Assembly (NCBI RefSeq): GCF_024137025.1
Contig: NZ_JAMYJR010000014.1
Location: 62,001 to 126,000, forward strand
DNA from: Paractinoplanes aksuensis
GTDB lineage: Bacteria > Actinomycetota > Actinomycetes > Mycobacteriales > Micromonosporaceae
Length of the DNA stretch: 64,000 nt
Reading direction: 5' to 3'
The notes beneath the pieces are model-generated. The model made no database searches and had not been told where the DNA came from. It saw nothing but the letters and a program-made list of their open reading frames with translations. The position numbers and the translations under genes are program-made. Shown piece after piece: positions 16,333 to 24,251 of the stretch. Within the stretch, counting starts at the first letter, position 1, and each line of letters starts with the position of its first letter.

Positions 16333-17211
16333 TCAGGCGCGGCGCAGGGCTCCGGGCGTGGTGCCGAGGTGGGCCCGCAGCACCCGGGTCAGATGCTCCT
16401 GGTGCGAGAAGCCGCACCGCTGGGCGATCTCGGCGATCGGCAGCGCGGTGCGGCGCAGCAGCAGACCGGCCGCGTCGACCCGGCGCTGGATGAGGAACTG
16501 GTGCGGCGACATCCCCGTGCGCGCCTTGAACTGGCGGGCGAACTGGCTCACGCTCAGGCCGGTGGCCGCGGCCAGCTCCCGCAGCGGCAGCGCCTCGGCC
16601 AGCCGTTGTTCCACCATTTCCCGTACGGCATGGAACTGCCGATCGGTCAGCCCGGCCCGCGCGCCGGTGGTCGCCGGGAGCGCCACCCGCGCCCGCACGC
16701 TGTGCCGCCGCCCGAGCTGAGCGGCCAGCGCGTGCCCGAGATGGTCGACGTAGGTGCGGGCGGCCGGCTCCCAGTTCCGCACCGCCTCGTCCAGGTTGAG
16801 CAGCAGCTGTTCGACCAGCGGGTCGAGCGTGCCCAGCTCCTCGGCCAGTTCGACCGGGTCGCCGTCGCAGGCCGTGCGCAGCAGCTCGTCGGTCAGGTAG
16901 GCGTGCACGGTGTCGAGCGGCCCGCCGAGTTCGACGGTGAGGTCCTTGCCCGCCGGATGCACGAACAGGCCACCCGCCGGGACCGTGCGCGTGCTGGTCA
17001 GCCCGAGGTGCCCGCGGCGGACGGTGACCGGGCCGTTGCGGTGCAGGATCACCAGGTGGCTCGGGGCGCCGCCGAAGCTGGCCTGATACGGCTGCTCGCT
17101 CTGGGTCGAGACGTAGAGCTGCTCCCAGCCGAGGCCCCGGCTGGTGCGTTCGGGCCGGACCCAGGGCTGCCGGAGGATGCCGTTGGTGTCCTGGACCGTG
17201 AGCTCTGTCAC
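16333..17211 (-). CDS. AraC-family transcriptional regulator
   Basis: A 292-residue regulator. An N-terminal effector-binding region (about 1-180) contains a cupin-like SHLVILHRNGPVTV segment. A C-terminal AraC DNA-binding domain follows (about 190-290) with two helix-turn-helix units: LRELAAATGLSVSQFARQFKARTGMSPHQFLIQRRV, and IAEIAQRCGFSHQEHLTRVLRAHLGTTPG. It is first in a same-strand run with the dioxygenase-reductase fusion (gap of about 55 bases to its preferred start) and the hydroxylase, so it is the likely activator responding to resorcinol or a pathway intermediate (inference). Only 14 bases separate it from the gtrA-like gene upstream. Confidence 0.9.
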   Translation of the reverse strand: MTELTVQDTNGILRQPWVRPERTSRGLGWEQLYVSTQSEQPYQASFGGAPSHLVILHRNGPVTVRRGHLGLTSTRTVPAGGLFVHPAGKDLTVELGGPLDTVHAYLTDELLRTACDGDPVELAEELGTLDPLVEQLLLNLDEAVRNWEPAARTYVDHLGHALAAQLGRRHSVRARVALPATTGARAGLTDRQFHAVREMVEQRLAEALPLRELAAATGLSVSQFARQFKARTGMSPHQFLIQRRVDAAGLLLRRTALPIAEIAQRCGFSHQEHLTRVLRAHLGTTPGALRRA

Positions 17212-17225
17212 CCGACAATGACACC

Positions 17226-17594
17226 TCAGCCGGCGCGGAAGGTCCAGCGCGAGTTGAGCGCGTAGTTGACCACCGGGATCGCCACCAGGGCGAACGCCTG
17301 CACCATCAGATACGGCCCGGCGACCAGGCCCAGGATCGCCGCGTTGAGGGCGAAGGCCACGGCGGTGACGGTCAGGAAGCGCCCGCCCGCCCTCCGGTGG
17401 GCCGTCGCGGACCGGAAGACCCAGGTGCGTTGCAGCCCGTACGACACCAGGACGCTGGCCGCGAAACCGGCCGACGACGCCACCACGGGCCGCACGTCGA
17501 GCCCGCGGGTCAGCAGCAGGCCGACGCCGACGTGGGTGGCCGCGCTGGCCGCGCCGCTGATCCCGTACCGCAACAGCCGATCAGCGCTCGGCAT
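17226..17594 (-). CDS. GtrA-family membrane protein
   Basis: 122 residues with four transmembrane helices and the GtrA ending VVNYALNSRWTFR (about 108-120), plus the RTWVFRS motif near 60-66. GtrA proteins are thought to flip or accept polyprenyl-phosphate sugars made by a GtrB/DPM-type enzyme. The adjacent upstream gene is exactly such an enzyme, so the two form a lipid-linked sugar donor system. The start is ATG 17594 (MPSADRLLRYG); a long open frame upstream in the same phase is non-coding. No clear ribosome site, which suggests coupling to the upstream gene (gap 20 bases). Confidence 0.85.
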   Translation of the reverse strand: MPSADRLLRYGISGAASAATHVGVGLLLTRGLDVRPVVASSAGFAASVLVSYGLQRTWVFRSATAHRRAGGRFLTVTAVAFALNAAILGLVAGPYLMVQAFALVAIPVVNYALNSRWTFRAG

Positions 17595-17614
17595 GATCGG
17601 CCCGCACCCGCTGT

Positions 17615-18595
17615 TCAGCGCTCGGCACGGTCGGCCCGCAACCACTGCTCGGGCAGCGAGGCGACGGCGTCCGACCGTTCCTGCACGAGGTAGCGCGGCC
17701 GGCCCCGGACCTCCTCGTGGATGCGGGCCAGGTACTCCCCGATCACCCCGAGACCGAGCAGCAGGAACGTGCCCATCACCAGCAACAGCAGGATCACCGT
17801 GGGGAAGCCGGCCACCGAGTCGCCGCCGAGCCAGCGGATCAGCGTCTGCGCGCCCAGCAGCACGGCGAACGCGGCGAAGGCCAGCCCGACCATGGTCACC
17901 AGGTGCAGCGGGGCCGAGGTGAACGAGGTCAGCCCGTTGACCGCGAGCCGGAACAGCGAGCCGAACGTCCAGCGCGACCGCCCACCGGCCCGCGGGTCGA
18001 TGTCGACCTCGATGGTGCTGCGCCGGAAGCCGATCCAGCTGCTGGTGCCCCGGAAGAACGACGAGTGCTCGGGCAGCCGCAGCAACGCCTCCAGGGCCGG
18101 GCGGCCGAGCAGCCGGAAGTCGGTCGCGTCGACCAGGTCGACCTTGGTCAGGCCGGTGAAGGCCCGGTTGAACGCGCGCCCGCCGAGCCGCCCGACCAGG
18201 CCCTGACCGGCGCGGTTGCGCTTGACCGCCTCGACCACGTGGGCGCCCTCGCGCCAGCGCCGCACCATCTCCGGGATGGCGTCCGGCGGGTGCTGCAGGT
18301 CGGAGTCGATGACCACGACGGCGTCGCCCGCGGCGGCCTCCAGCCCGGCCAGCACGGCCGACTCCTTGCCGAAGTTGCGCGACAGTTTGAGACCGCGCAC
18401 GTGCGGGTCGAGCAGGGCCCGCGCGGCCACCCGGTCCCACGAGTCGTCGGTCGAGCCGTCGTCGACCAGCACGAGCTCGTGGCTCAGACCGGCCGCCGTG
18501 AGCACCTCGGTGAGCCGGTCCACGAAGCGGTCCACGCCCGCGCCCTCGTTGAAGATGGGCGCCACCACGGAGATCATCGGGCTCGATACCGTCAC
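17615..18595 (-). CDS. DPM1/GtrB-like polyprenyl-phosphate glycosyltransferase
   Basis: A 326-residue GT2 enzyme that should transfer a hexose to polyprenyl phosphate at the membrane. The GT-A domain (about 5-220) has VSSPMISVVAPIFNEG, LVLVDDGSTDDSW, VVVIDSDLQHPPDAIPEM (DxD type) and KRNRAGQGLVGRLGGR. Two C-terminal helices follow (LHLVTMVGLAFAAFAVLLGA; TVILLLLVMGTFLLLGLGVIG), as in GtrB. GTG 18595 and ATG 18577 are the plausible starts; TTG 18622 is less likely. The gtrA-like gene follows directly. Confidence 0.9.
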   Translation of the reverse strand: MTVSSPMISVVAPIFNEGAGVDRFVDRLTEVLTAAGLSHELVLVDDGSTDDSWDRVAARALLDPHVRGLKLSRNFGKESAVLAGLEAAAGDAVVVIDSDLQHPPDAIPEMVRRWREGAHVVEAVKRNRAGQGLVGRLGGRAFNRAFTGLTKVDLVDATDFRLLGRPALEALLRLPEHSSFFRGTSSWIGFRRSTIEVDIDPRAGGRSRWTFGSLFRLAVNGLTSFTSAPLHLVTMVGLAFAAFAVLLGAQTLIRWLGGDSVAGFPTVILLLLVMGTFLLLGLGVIGEYLARIHEEVRGRPRYLVQERSDAVASLPEQWLRADRAER

Positions 18596-18682
18596 GCTCG
18601 CCCAACGACTCCGCAGGAACAAAAGTTACATAAGCGCGGGCTTCAGTCAGGTCAGGGGCGGCGGGCGGGGCGGTCGGATGGT

Positions 18683-19252
18683 TTAGCGGAGGAGTTCCGA
18701 CAGGGTCGGCGGGTGAGCGCGGTTGACGAAGATGGTGCGTACGGTGCCGTGGTCGCGATACAGCCGGGACAGGCGCTCCGAGAGCACGTCCTCCCACGAC
18801 CGGTCCGGCCGGTGGTGCTCCCAGGTCTCCCGGTCGGGCAGGTATTCGAGCAGCACCCCGAGGTCGCGCAGCAGGGCGAAGGACGAGCAGTCGGTCAGCA
18901 CCACCGGCCGGTGCCCGGGCTCGATCTGCACGCGCTGGCGCAGGGTCAGCACGAACTCGCGCAGCGGCTCGAACTCGAGCCCGATCACCACGTAGAGGCA
19001 GGCGGGGGCCCGCTGCACGGCTGGGGCCCTTGGTGGCGTACGAAAAAGGGCCGGGAACCACCGCTGCCAGAGCGACCGCCCGTCCCGCAGCCGGTCGCGC
19101 TCACGCCGCAGCTTGGCGCTGATCCGGCGCTCGTCGACCAGCTTGGCCTCCATCGACCTCAGCCGTCCGGCCATGGCCCGCAACTCCCAGCGCGCCCGCT
19201 GGGCGTCGATCGGCTCCCGCGCCGACAGCACCTGCACCGCGGTCTCGTGCAC
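18683..19252 (-). CDS. Coiled-coil envelope-locus protein, copy A
   Basis: A 189-residue protein of unknown family. An N-terminal Arg/Glu-rich helical region (about 15-60, RAMAGRLRSMEAKLVDERR) is probably coiled coil. An alpha/beta domain follows (about 85-189) with CLYVVIGLEFEPLREFVLTLRQRV, LLEYLPDRETWEHHRP and AHPPTLSELLR. It is clearly paralogous to the gene at 23616-24251, which shares the order LRQRV...VVLEYLPD..TW...R.....DPPTLARLL. In both cases it directly follows a MurG-like glycosyltransferase gene (here a one-base gap), so it is probably that enzyme's partner or a membrane adaptor (inference). GTG start. Confidence 0.7.
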   Translation of the reverse strand: MHETAVQVLSAREPIDAQRARWELRAMAGRLRSMEAKLVDERRISAKLRRERDRLRDGRSLWQRWFPALFRTPPRAPAVQRAPACLYVVIGLEFEPLREFVLTLRQRVQIEPGHRPVVLTDCSSFALLRDLGVLLEYLPDRETWEHHRPDRSWEDVLSERLSRLYRDHGTVRTIFVNRAHPPTLSELLR

Positions 19253-19253
19253 C

Positions 19254-20465
19254 TCAGCCTCCGATCCGTTCCCGGCCCGCGGCCAGTCCGCTCAGCCAGG
19301 TCGCCGCCCCGGTCGCACCGTTGGCGAACGTCAACTCCTCGCAGCGCCGCCGCAGGGCCTCCCGCACCTCGGGCCGGGTCGCCGCGTCCAGCTCGTCCAC
19401 GGTCAGCCCGACCCCGGCCGCCCGCGCGTAGCGAGCCCGGACGGCTCCCGGGTCACGCGGGTCGGGTACGAAAACGCTGGGGATCCCGAACCGCAGCTGC
19501 TCGTGGAACCCGTGGTAGTCGGCCGGCCCGACCACCAGGTCGAACGCCCGCAGGTGCCGGCCGGCCCGATCCCGCCGGACGACCTGGAACCCACGCTCGG
19601 CGACCGGCCCGGCCAGTGCGTCCAGCCGCACCAGGGCCGCCGGCTGGTCGTCCAGCCCCAGCTCGGCCCGGGCCGTCGCCGGGTCGAGCAGGTCGCCCGC
19701 GTCGAGCAGGGTGATCGGCTCGGCCCCGTCGGCCAGTTCCCCCGGCACCAGCACGTGATCGAACCCCTCGGTCTCCGCCGGCCCCACGCCGACCCAGAGC
19801 ACACCGGGCGCCACGGGCCGGTCGCGCCAGTGACCGTCGACCACCACCACCTCGGGCCGGTGCAGGTCGATCAGGTGGACCAAGCGGTCACGCCGCAGCA
19901 CCCGGGACGGGATGTGCTCGGTGAGGAAGCCGTCCACGGCGCCCGAGGACTGGGTGACGATCACCGGCGCCACGTCGGGCGGCAGCCGGCGGGCGATCGC
20001 GGTCAGCCGGATGAGCGCTTCCTCGTCCTCGCCGACCAGCAACATCCGTCGCGTCGGGGTGGCTGTGGCCGGGGCCGAGCCCCGCGGCCGGGCCGGCGCG
20101 CTGATCCGGGGCCGGATGCCGAAATTGGCCAGCCAGCGCAGGTGGGCTCGGCCCACCCGCCCCTCGGGGTCGTCGACCGCGACCGTGCGCTGCGCCCGCA
20201 CGTCGGGCAGGTCCTCCACTATCGGGCGGCGCCCCCGGATCACCAGCAGGCGGGCCTGCACCGGCTGGTCGTCGCGGGCCAGCACGGCCACGCCGTCACG
20301 GATCAGTTCACGGACCGACGACCCGAACGGCAGCGGCCGCTTGTCGTCCGGCAGCGGCACGTGCACCAGCACGGTGCTCAGCGCGGCGTCGGCCTGGGCT
20401 CGCACCTCGGCCGCCACCTCGGGCCCGGCGAAGCGGAAGTCGGCCAGAATCGCCACATCGTGCAC
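19254..20465 (-). CDS. MurG/GT28-like glycosyltransferase, copy A
   Basis: 403 residues. The C-terminal half (about 200-400) has the GT-B acceptor signature of MurG/GT28 enzymes: AFDLVVGPADYHGFHEQLRFGIPSVFVPDPRDPGAVRARYA, then a closing ANGATGAATWL. The N-terminus starts MHDVAILADF and matches MYDVAILSDL of the paralogue at 24241-25695. The N-terminal half has no motif I recognise. GTG start at 20465 with AAGGGGG about ten bases upstream. It heads a short leftward unit with coiled-coil copy A. Donor and acceptor are unknown; a surface glycan is implied by context. Confidence 0.75.
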   Translation of the reverse strand: MHDVAILADFRFAGPEVAAEVRAQADAALSTVLVHVPLPDDKRPLPFGSSVRELIRDGVAVLARDDQPVQARLLVIRGRRPIVEDLPDVRAQRTVAVDDPEGRVGRAHLRWLANFGIRPRISAPARPRGSAPATATPTRRMLLVGEDEEALIRLTAIARRLPPDVAPVIVTQSSGAVDGFLTEHIPSRVLRRDRLVHLIDLHRPEVVVVDGHWRDRPVAPGVLWVGVGPAETEGFDHVLVPGELADGAEPITLLDAGDLLDPATARAELGLDDQPAALVRLDALAGPVAERGFQVVRRDRAGRHLRAFDLVVGPADYHGFHEQLRFGIPSVFVPDPRDPGAVRARYARAAGVGLTVDELDAATRPEVREALRRRCEELTFANGATGAATWLSGLAAGRERIGG

Positions 20466-20662
20466 GGCCGTCGCCCCCTTCTGCGCTCTCTGCAGGGGCT
20501 AACGATCTTCGACACGCACCGTCACGCTGCGGTCACAGAAACCGCATAACCAACCGGCAACCGAAGGGCAGCGGTCCGGCCACCAAGTCCCCGGCTCAAG
20601 CGCCGAACTAGATCGGTGAGCGCACCGGTAGCAACCGGGGCCCGCTTACCGGAAGGCAGTCG

Positions 20663-21148
20663 ATGCGTTCTTCGATCACCAAGCGTCTGGCCCTGATCGC
20701 GATGATCCCCGCCACCCTGCTCGTCGTGATCGCGTTCGCCTCGTCCGCCCAGGCCGCCGTGACCGGCTCGGCCCAGCTGCGGAGCGACATCGCGACGCTG
20801 ACCAACCAGCAGCGCGCCGCCCACGGCTGCAAGGCCGTCGTGGTCAGCCCGGCCCTGACCCGCTCGGCCCAGGGCCACAGCGCCTACCAGGCCCGCACCA
20901 ACACCCTGAGCCACGCCGGCGCCGGCAACTCGACCTTCGTCACCCGCACCATCGCCGCCGGCTACAACCGCCCGCTGAGCGAGAACGTGGCCTTCGGCTT
21001 CACCTCGGCCGCCGCTGTCGTCAACGGCTGGATGGCCAGCCCCGGCCACCGCGCCAACATCCTCAACTGCAAGGCCATCACCGTCGGCGTCGGCGTCGCG
21101 TACGCGGCCAACGGCACCCCCTACTTCACGCAGGAGTTCGGTTACTGA
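20663..21148 (+). CDS. Secreted CAP/SCP-domain protein
   Basis: 161 residues. A signal peptide spans residues 1-31 (basic RSSITKR, hydrophobic core, cleavage near SSAQA-AV). The CAP domain follows: LTNQQRAAHGCKAV, ALTRSAQGHSAYQA, LSHAGAGN, LSENVAFGF, VNGWMASPGHRANILN and VGVGVAYAANGTPYFTQEFG. The CAP His/Glu pocket is present (H in LSHAG, E in SENVA, H in PGHR). Two cysteines (HGCK, LNCK) probably form a disulfide. GGAAGG upstream of the ATG. It is the only rightward gene inside an otherwise leftward run, with about 200 bases of upstream space for its own promoter, and it converges on the methyltransferase-like gene with a 23-base overlap. Confidence 0.9.
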   Translation: MRSSITKRLALIAMIPATLLVVIAFASSAQAAVTGSAQLRSDIATLTNQQRAAHGCKAVVVSPALTRSAQGHSAYQARTNTLSHAGAGNSTFVTRTIAAGYNRPLSENVAFGFTSAAAVVNGWMASPGHRANILNCKAITVGVGVAYAANGTPYFTQEFGY

Positions 21149-21995
21149 GTTCCCGCACCACCCGGCGATACGACAGCAGGGCCTCACCTTCCGGGGTGAG
21201 GCCCTCCGTCGTTTCCAGCCAGCGCGCGGCCGAGTCGGGCGCGTCCCGCAGGAAGACCTTGGCCACCGCGCCCAACCGGCCCGTCAGCAGCGGCATGTCC
21301 GCCTTGGCAACCGGGCTGCCGACGACGAGCAGACCCACGTCGTGCACGTCGGCCAGCCCCTCCGGCGACACCGGCCCCTCCCGCACCTCGGCCGTCTCGC
21401 TCAAGTGATGGGCGGCCAGCGTGGCCCGGGTCCGCTCGACCCGCCGGGCGTCCGGGTCGAGCGAGACGAGCCGCCCGCCGAACTCCTCGATCGCGTACGC
21501 CATCCAGACCGTGGAAGCACCGCCGCCGAGCTCCAGCACCACCCGGGGGCGCCGGGTGCGGATCAGATGCAGCACGTCCAGCAGGTCGGCCGCCCCACCC
21601 GACGGCGGCATCGGAGCCCGAGGCGTGACCTGCTGAAACAATTGGACGATGGCCTCGACCTGACGGGTCTGGGCGCCCATCCGGTCGGCCACCTCGCCAT
21701 GCCTGTCCCCCGCGTGCAACACCAGCTCCTCCAGCGCGGCGAGCAGGCGGCGCTGGGTCTGGTCGAGCACCGTGCGGGCGTCGGTCTGCTGCCGCCGCTG
21801 GATCCGCTGCAGCCCCGACAGTCGCCGGGCCAGCAGCAACAGCCCCGCGAAGAGAATCGTGAAGAAGACGGCGAGCAGGGTGAGGGCCAGGCCCACGTTC
21901 CCGGTGAGCGCGGCCGCCGCGACGGCCACACAGAGCACACCGGCCCCGCTGGCCGAGACGACCTGACGGCGGGTCAGGCTCCGCAACCGGCGCAT
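21126..21995 (-). CDS. Membrane-anchored SAM-methyltransferase-like protein, copy A
   Basis: 289 residues. Two N-terminal hydrophobic segments (about 15-55) are followed by a coiled coil (about 58-110, RIQRRQQTDARTVLDQTQRRLL). A Rossmann domain then begins with VVLELGGGASTVWMAYAI (motif I) and RLVSLDPD (motif II acidic end), as in class I methyltransferases. It shares QVTPRAPMP and the same layout with the paralogue at 28172-29191. ATG 21995 is preferred over GTG 22001 because GGAGG is seven bases from the ATG. It lies last in a leftward unit with a polytopic membrane protein and a MurG-like enzyme. It may methylate a glycan at the membrane (inference). Confidence 0.75.
   Translation of the reverse strand: MRRLRSLTRRQVVSASGAGVLCVAVAAAALTGNVGLALTLLAVFFTILFAGLLLLARRLSGLQRIQRRQQTDARTVLDQTQRRLLAALEELVLHAGDRHGEVADRMGAQTRQVEAIVQLFQQVTPRAPMPPSGGAADLLDVLHLIRTRRPRVVLELGGGASTVWMAYAIEEFGGRLVSLDPDARRVERTRATLAAHHLSETAEVREGPVSPEGLADVHDVGLLVVGSPVAKADMPLLTGRLGAVAKVFLRDAPDSAARWLETTEGLTPEGEALLSYRRVVRELSNRTPA
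21178..21205 (+). terminator. Hairpin serving the CAP gene, inside the convergent gene
   Basis: Eleven-base perfect arms AGGGCCTCACC/GGTGAGGCCCT (21178-21188 and 21195-21205) with a six-base loop lie 30 bases after the CAP stop (21148). The stem is embedded in the 3' coding end of the leftward methyltransferase-like gene. T-run weak. Confidence 0.6.
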
Positions 21996-22032
21996 CAGCA
22001 CTCCTCCACGAAGGTGACAAACGCCGGACGGG

Positions 22033-23619
22033 TCAGCCGGTTACGCCCGGGCAGAACGCCACATCGGCCCGTTGGCGGGAGGCGATCTCGAGGGACTCGT
22101 CGAAGCGGCGCAGCGAGAACGGGGAATCGGGGTGCAGGCGGACGAAGTCGGCGCGCAGGGCACAGCGGCGGGTGGCGCCGGCCGGGGTCGGGTCGAAGTC
22201 GGCCATCTCGACGGCGATGCGGTCGGCCAGGCGGGCAGCGGGGTTGGTCATGGCGATGTCGCGCTGGCGTTTGTTGGCCGCGGCCGACACCGTCGCAGCC
22301 ATGGCGAAAATAACGACAGCGGCCACGAGAACGGCGGCCACCCGCTTTCGTACGAAGTGGATCAGCGCCACCAGCAGCAGCGCCCCCGCCGTCGTGGTCA
22401 CCGCGGAATCGCGCCAGCCGTAGCCCCAGCGCCCCGAACTCACCAGCTGCTGCACGTCGGCGTTGAGCGAGCCCATCCCTGCTCCCAGCAGCACCAACGT
22501 CCCCGCGGTCAACGCCAGCGCCAGCGCTCCGCGGCGTCCGACCTGCGACAGCCGAGGCAGATCACGGATCGCCCGCCAGGCCGGCCATCCGATCGCCCCC
22601 AGCGCTCCCAGAAGCACCAGACCGCCCAGCCACGACCCCCGCGGAGCGGCCGCGTCCCACGCCAGCGGCGGCAGCCAGGCAATGGCCCGTACCGGAAATG
22701 CTTCCAAGGTTTCCGGCCCGAACCGCACATCCGAGCCCTTGTAGCAATTGCCGGCCGAGCAGTAGCGCTGGATCACCACCCGCACCGCGAGGAAGACCGG
22801 CAGGAAACCGACCCACAGCAGCCCCACCGCCCGGGCCGGCGCCGTTGTGAACAACCGGCCGAATGGCAACTCCAGCACCAGCCGACCCCGGGCCAGCACG
22901 GCCACGGTCGCGAGCGGCAGGGCCAGGTACGCAATCTCGTTGAAAGCAGCCAGCGCCGCCCCACCCACCAGCAACAACGGCACCCACCACCACCGCAGCG
23001 GCTTGGCCGGATCAACCCGGCACAGCGCCGCCGTCACCCCGAGCACCAGTGCCGCCGAGGCCAGATACAGCCCGCCGAACAGTACGATCGGGCTGGATCC
23101 GCCGGCTGCCACGAACCCGGCCGCGACTGCGAACGGCACGACAGCGGCCACAGTGGACGGAGCCCGCCGGAACAGCCGGCCCCGGGCCACGACGCTTTCG
23201 GCCAGCAGTACGGCAACAACGCACAACACCACCGCCGACAGGAACGAGACGAGCCGCAACCCGACGTTCACCGGCAGCCCGAGCACCTCGCTCAGCGCGT
23301 ACGCGGCCGTGTCCAGCGCCTTCTCGAGCATCCGGCCGAACAGGCGGAAGTTGCCGAGCCGCAGGTAACCGGGCAGCGAGTCAACCGTGTGGGGCACGAT
23401 CCGCAGCGGGTCGTCGCGGAACAGGCCGCCGTGCCAGTACAGGTTGAACCGGTGGTCGCGGCTGGGGGCCAGCGCGACCAGCGGCGCCAGCACCGGCAGG
23501 GGCACCAGCACGGCCCGGGTCAGCGCCCGCCGCCACAGCGCCCCGACCGGCGGGCCCTCGACGACGAAGCGCATCCCGGCACGCGGGGCGGCGGGGGCGT
23601 CGACCGTCGGAGCGCTCAT
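22033..23619 (-). CDS. Polytopic membrane protein of the surface-glycan locus
   Basis: 528 residues with about ten predicted transmembrane helices, for example LVPLPVLAPLVALAP, FLSAVVLCVVAVLLAESVV, VLFGGLYLASAALVLGVTAAL, LWVGFLPVFLAVRVVI and ALLLVALIHFV. The last 90 residues (after AATVSAAANKRQ) are extracytoplasmic, with two cysteines. A large loop after helix 1 contains the HGGLFRDDP and HTVDSLPGYLRLGN segments. Size and loop pattern suggest a GT-C-like transferase or polymerase, but no diagnostic motif was found, so the function is left open. It overlaps the upstream coiled-coil gene by four bases (ATGA) and precedes the methyltransferase-like gene by a short gap. Confidence 0.7.
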   Translation of the reverse strand: MSAPTVDAPAAPRAGMRFVVEGPPVGALWRRALTRAVLVPLPVLAPLVALAPSRDHRFNLYWHGGLFRDDPLRIVPHTVDSLPGYLRLGNFRLFGRMLEKALDTAAYALSEVLGLPVNVGLRLVSFLSAVVLCVVAVLLAESVVARGRLFRRAPSTVAAVVPFAVAAGFVAAGGSSPIVLFGGLYLASAALVLGVTAALCRVDPAKPLRWWWVPLLLVGGAALAAFNEIAYLALPLATVAVLARGRLVLELPFGRLFTTAPARAVGLLWVGFLPVFLAVRVVIQRYCSAGNCYKGSDVRFGPETLEAFPVRAIAWLPPLAWDAAAPRGSWLGGLVLLGALGAIGWPAWRAIRDLPRLSQVGRRGALALALTAGTLVLLGAGMGSLNADVQQLVSSGRWGYGWRDSAVTTTAGALLLVALIHFVRKRVAAVLVAAVVIFAMAATVSAAANKRQRDIAMTNPAARLADRIAVEMADFDPTPAGATRRCALRADFVRLHPDSPFSLRRFDESLEIASRQRADVAFCPGVTG

Positions 23620-24251
23620 GCCGAAGCCAACGACCCCACCCTTCGATCAGTGACGAGCAGTCGGGCCAGGGTGGGCGGGTCACGGGGGTCGATCACGACG
23701 GCGTGGGCGGCTCGGTGATCGCGGCACAGCTGGGCCACCCGTTCGGCCAGCAGGGTCTCCCAGTCCGAGCCGGGCTCGTGCCGCGACCAGGTGGCCGGAT
23801 CGGGCAGGTATTCGAGCACGACGCCCGGCACCTGCAGATGGCGCAGCGACGGCTGGTCGGTCACCATCACCGGCAGGTGGTCGGCCTCGACCAGCACCCG
23901 CTGGCGCAGGGCCCGGATCAGCCCGTGCGCGCCGGCCCGGGACAACCCGACCGCCACGTAGATCCGGGCCGGCATCTCGGCGGCCCGGATCCGCGAGCGT
24001 GGGGCCGGGGGCCGGCGCCAGTGCCGGGCCATGGCCGGGGCGGTCCGCATCGGGTCGCGGGCCAGGTCGACCAGGGTCCGGCCGAGCCGGTAGGAGCGGC
24101 TGCGCCGCAGGGCCAGCACGATCTCGCGGTTGCGGTCCCGGTCGCGGACGGCGGCGTCGCGCTCGTCCTCGACGCAGCGCAACCGCCCGGTCAGCGTGGC
24201 CACCTCCCAGCGGGCGACCGCCAGGTCAGCCGCGTCCGGTTCATCGCACAC
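23616..24251 (-). CDS. Coiled-coil envelope-locus protein, copy B
   Basis: 211 residues, paralogue of the protein at 18683-19252. An N-terminal charged helical region (about 10-55, LTGRLRCVEDERDAAVRDRD) is followed by an alpha/beta domain with ARIYVAVGLSRAGAHGLIRALRQRV, VVLEYLPDPATWSRHEPGSDW and DPRDPPTLARLL. GTG start at 24251, overlapping the end of the MurG-like gene by 11 bases; its own end overlaps the next gene by four. Pairing with a MurG-like enzyme is conserved between both copies, which supports a joint role. No known family recognised. Confidence 0.7.
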   Translation of the reverse strand: MCDEPDAADLAVARWEVATLTGRLRCVEDERDAAVRDRDRNREIVLALRRSRSYRLGRTLVDLARDPMRTAPAMARHWRRPPAPRSRIRAAEMPARIYVAVGLSRAGAHGLIRALRQRVLVEADHLPVMVTDQPSLRHLQVPGVVLEYLPDPATWSRHEPGSDWETLLAERVAQLCRDHRAAHAVVIDPRDPPTLARLLVTDRRVGSLASA

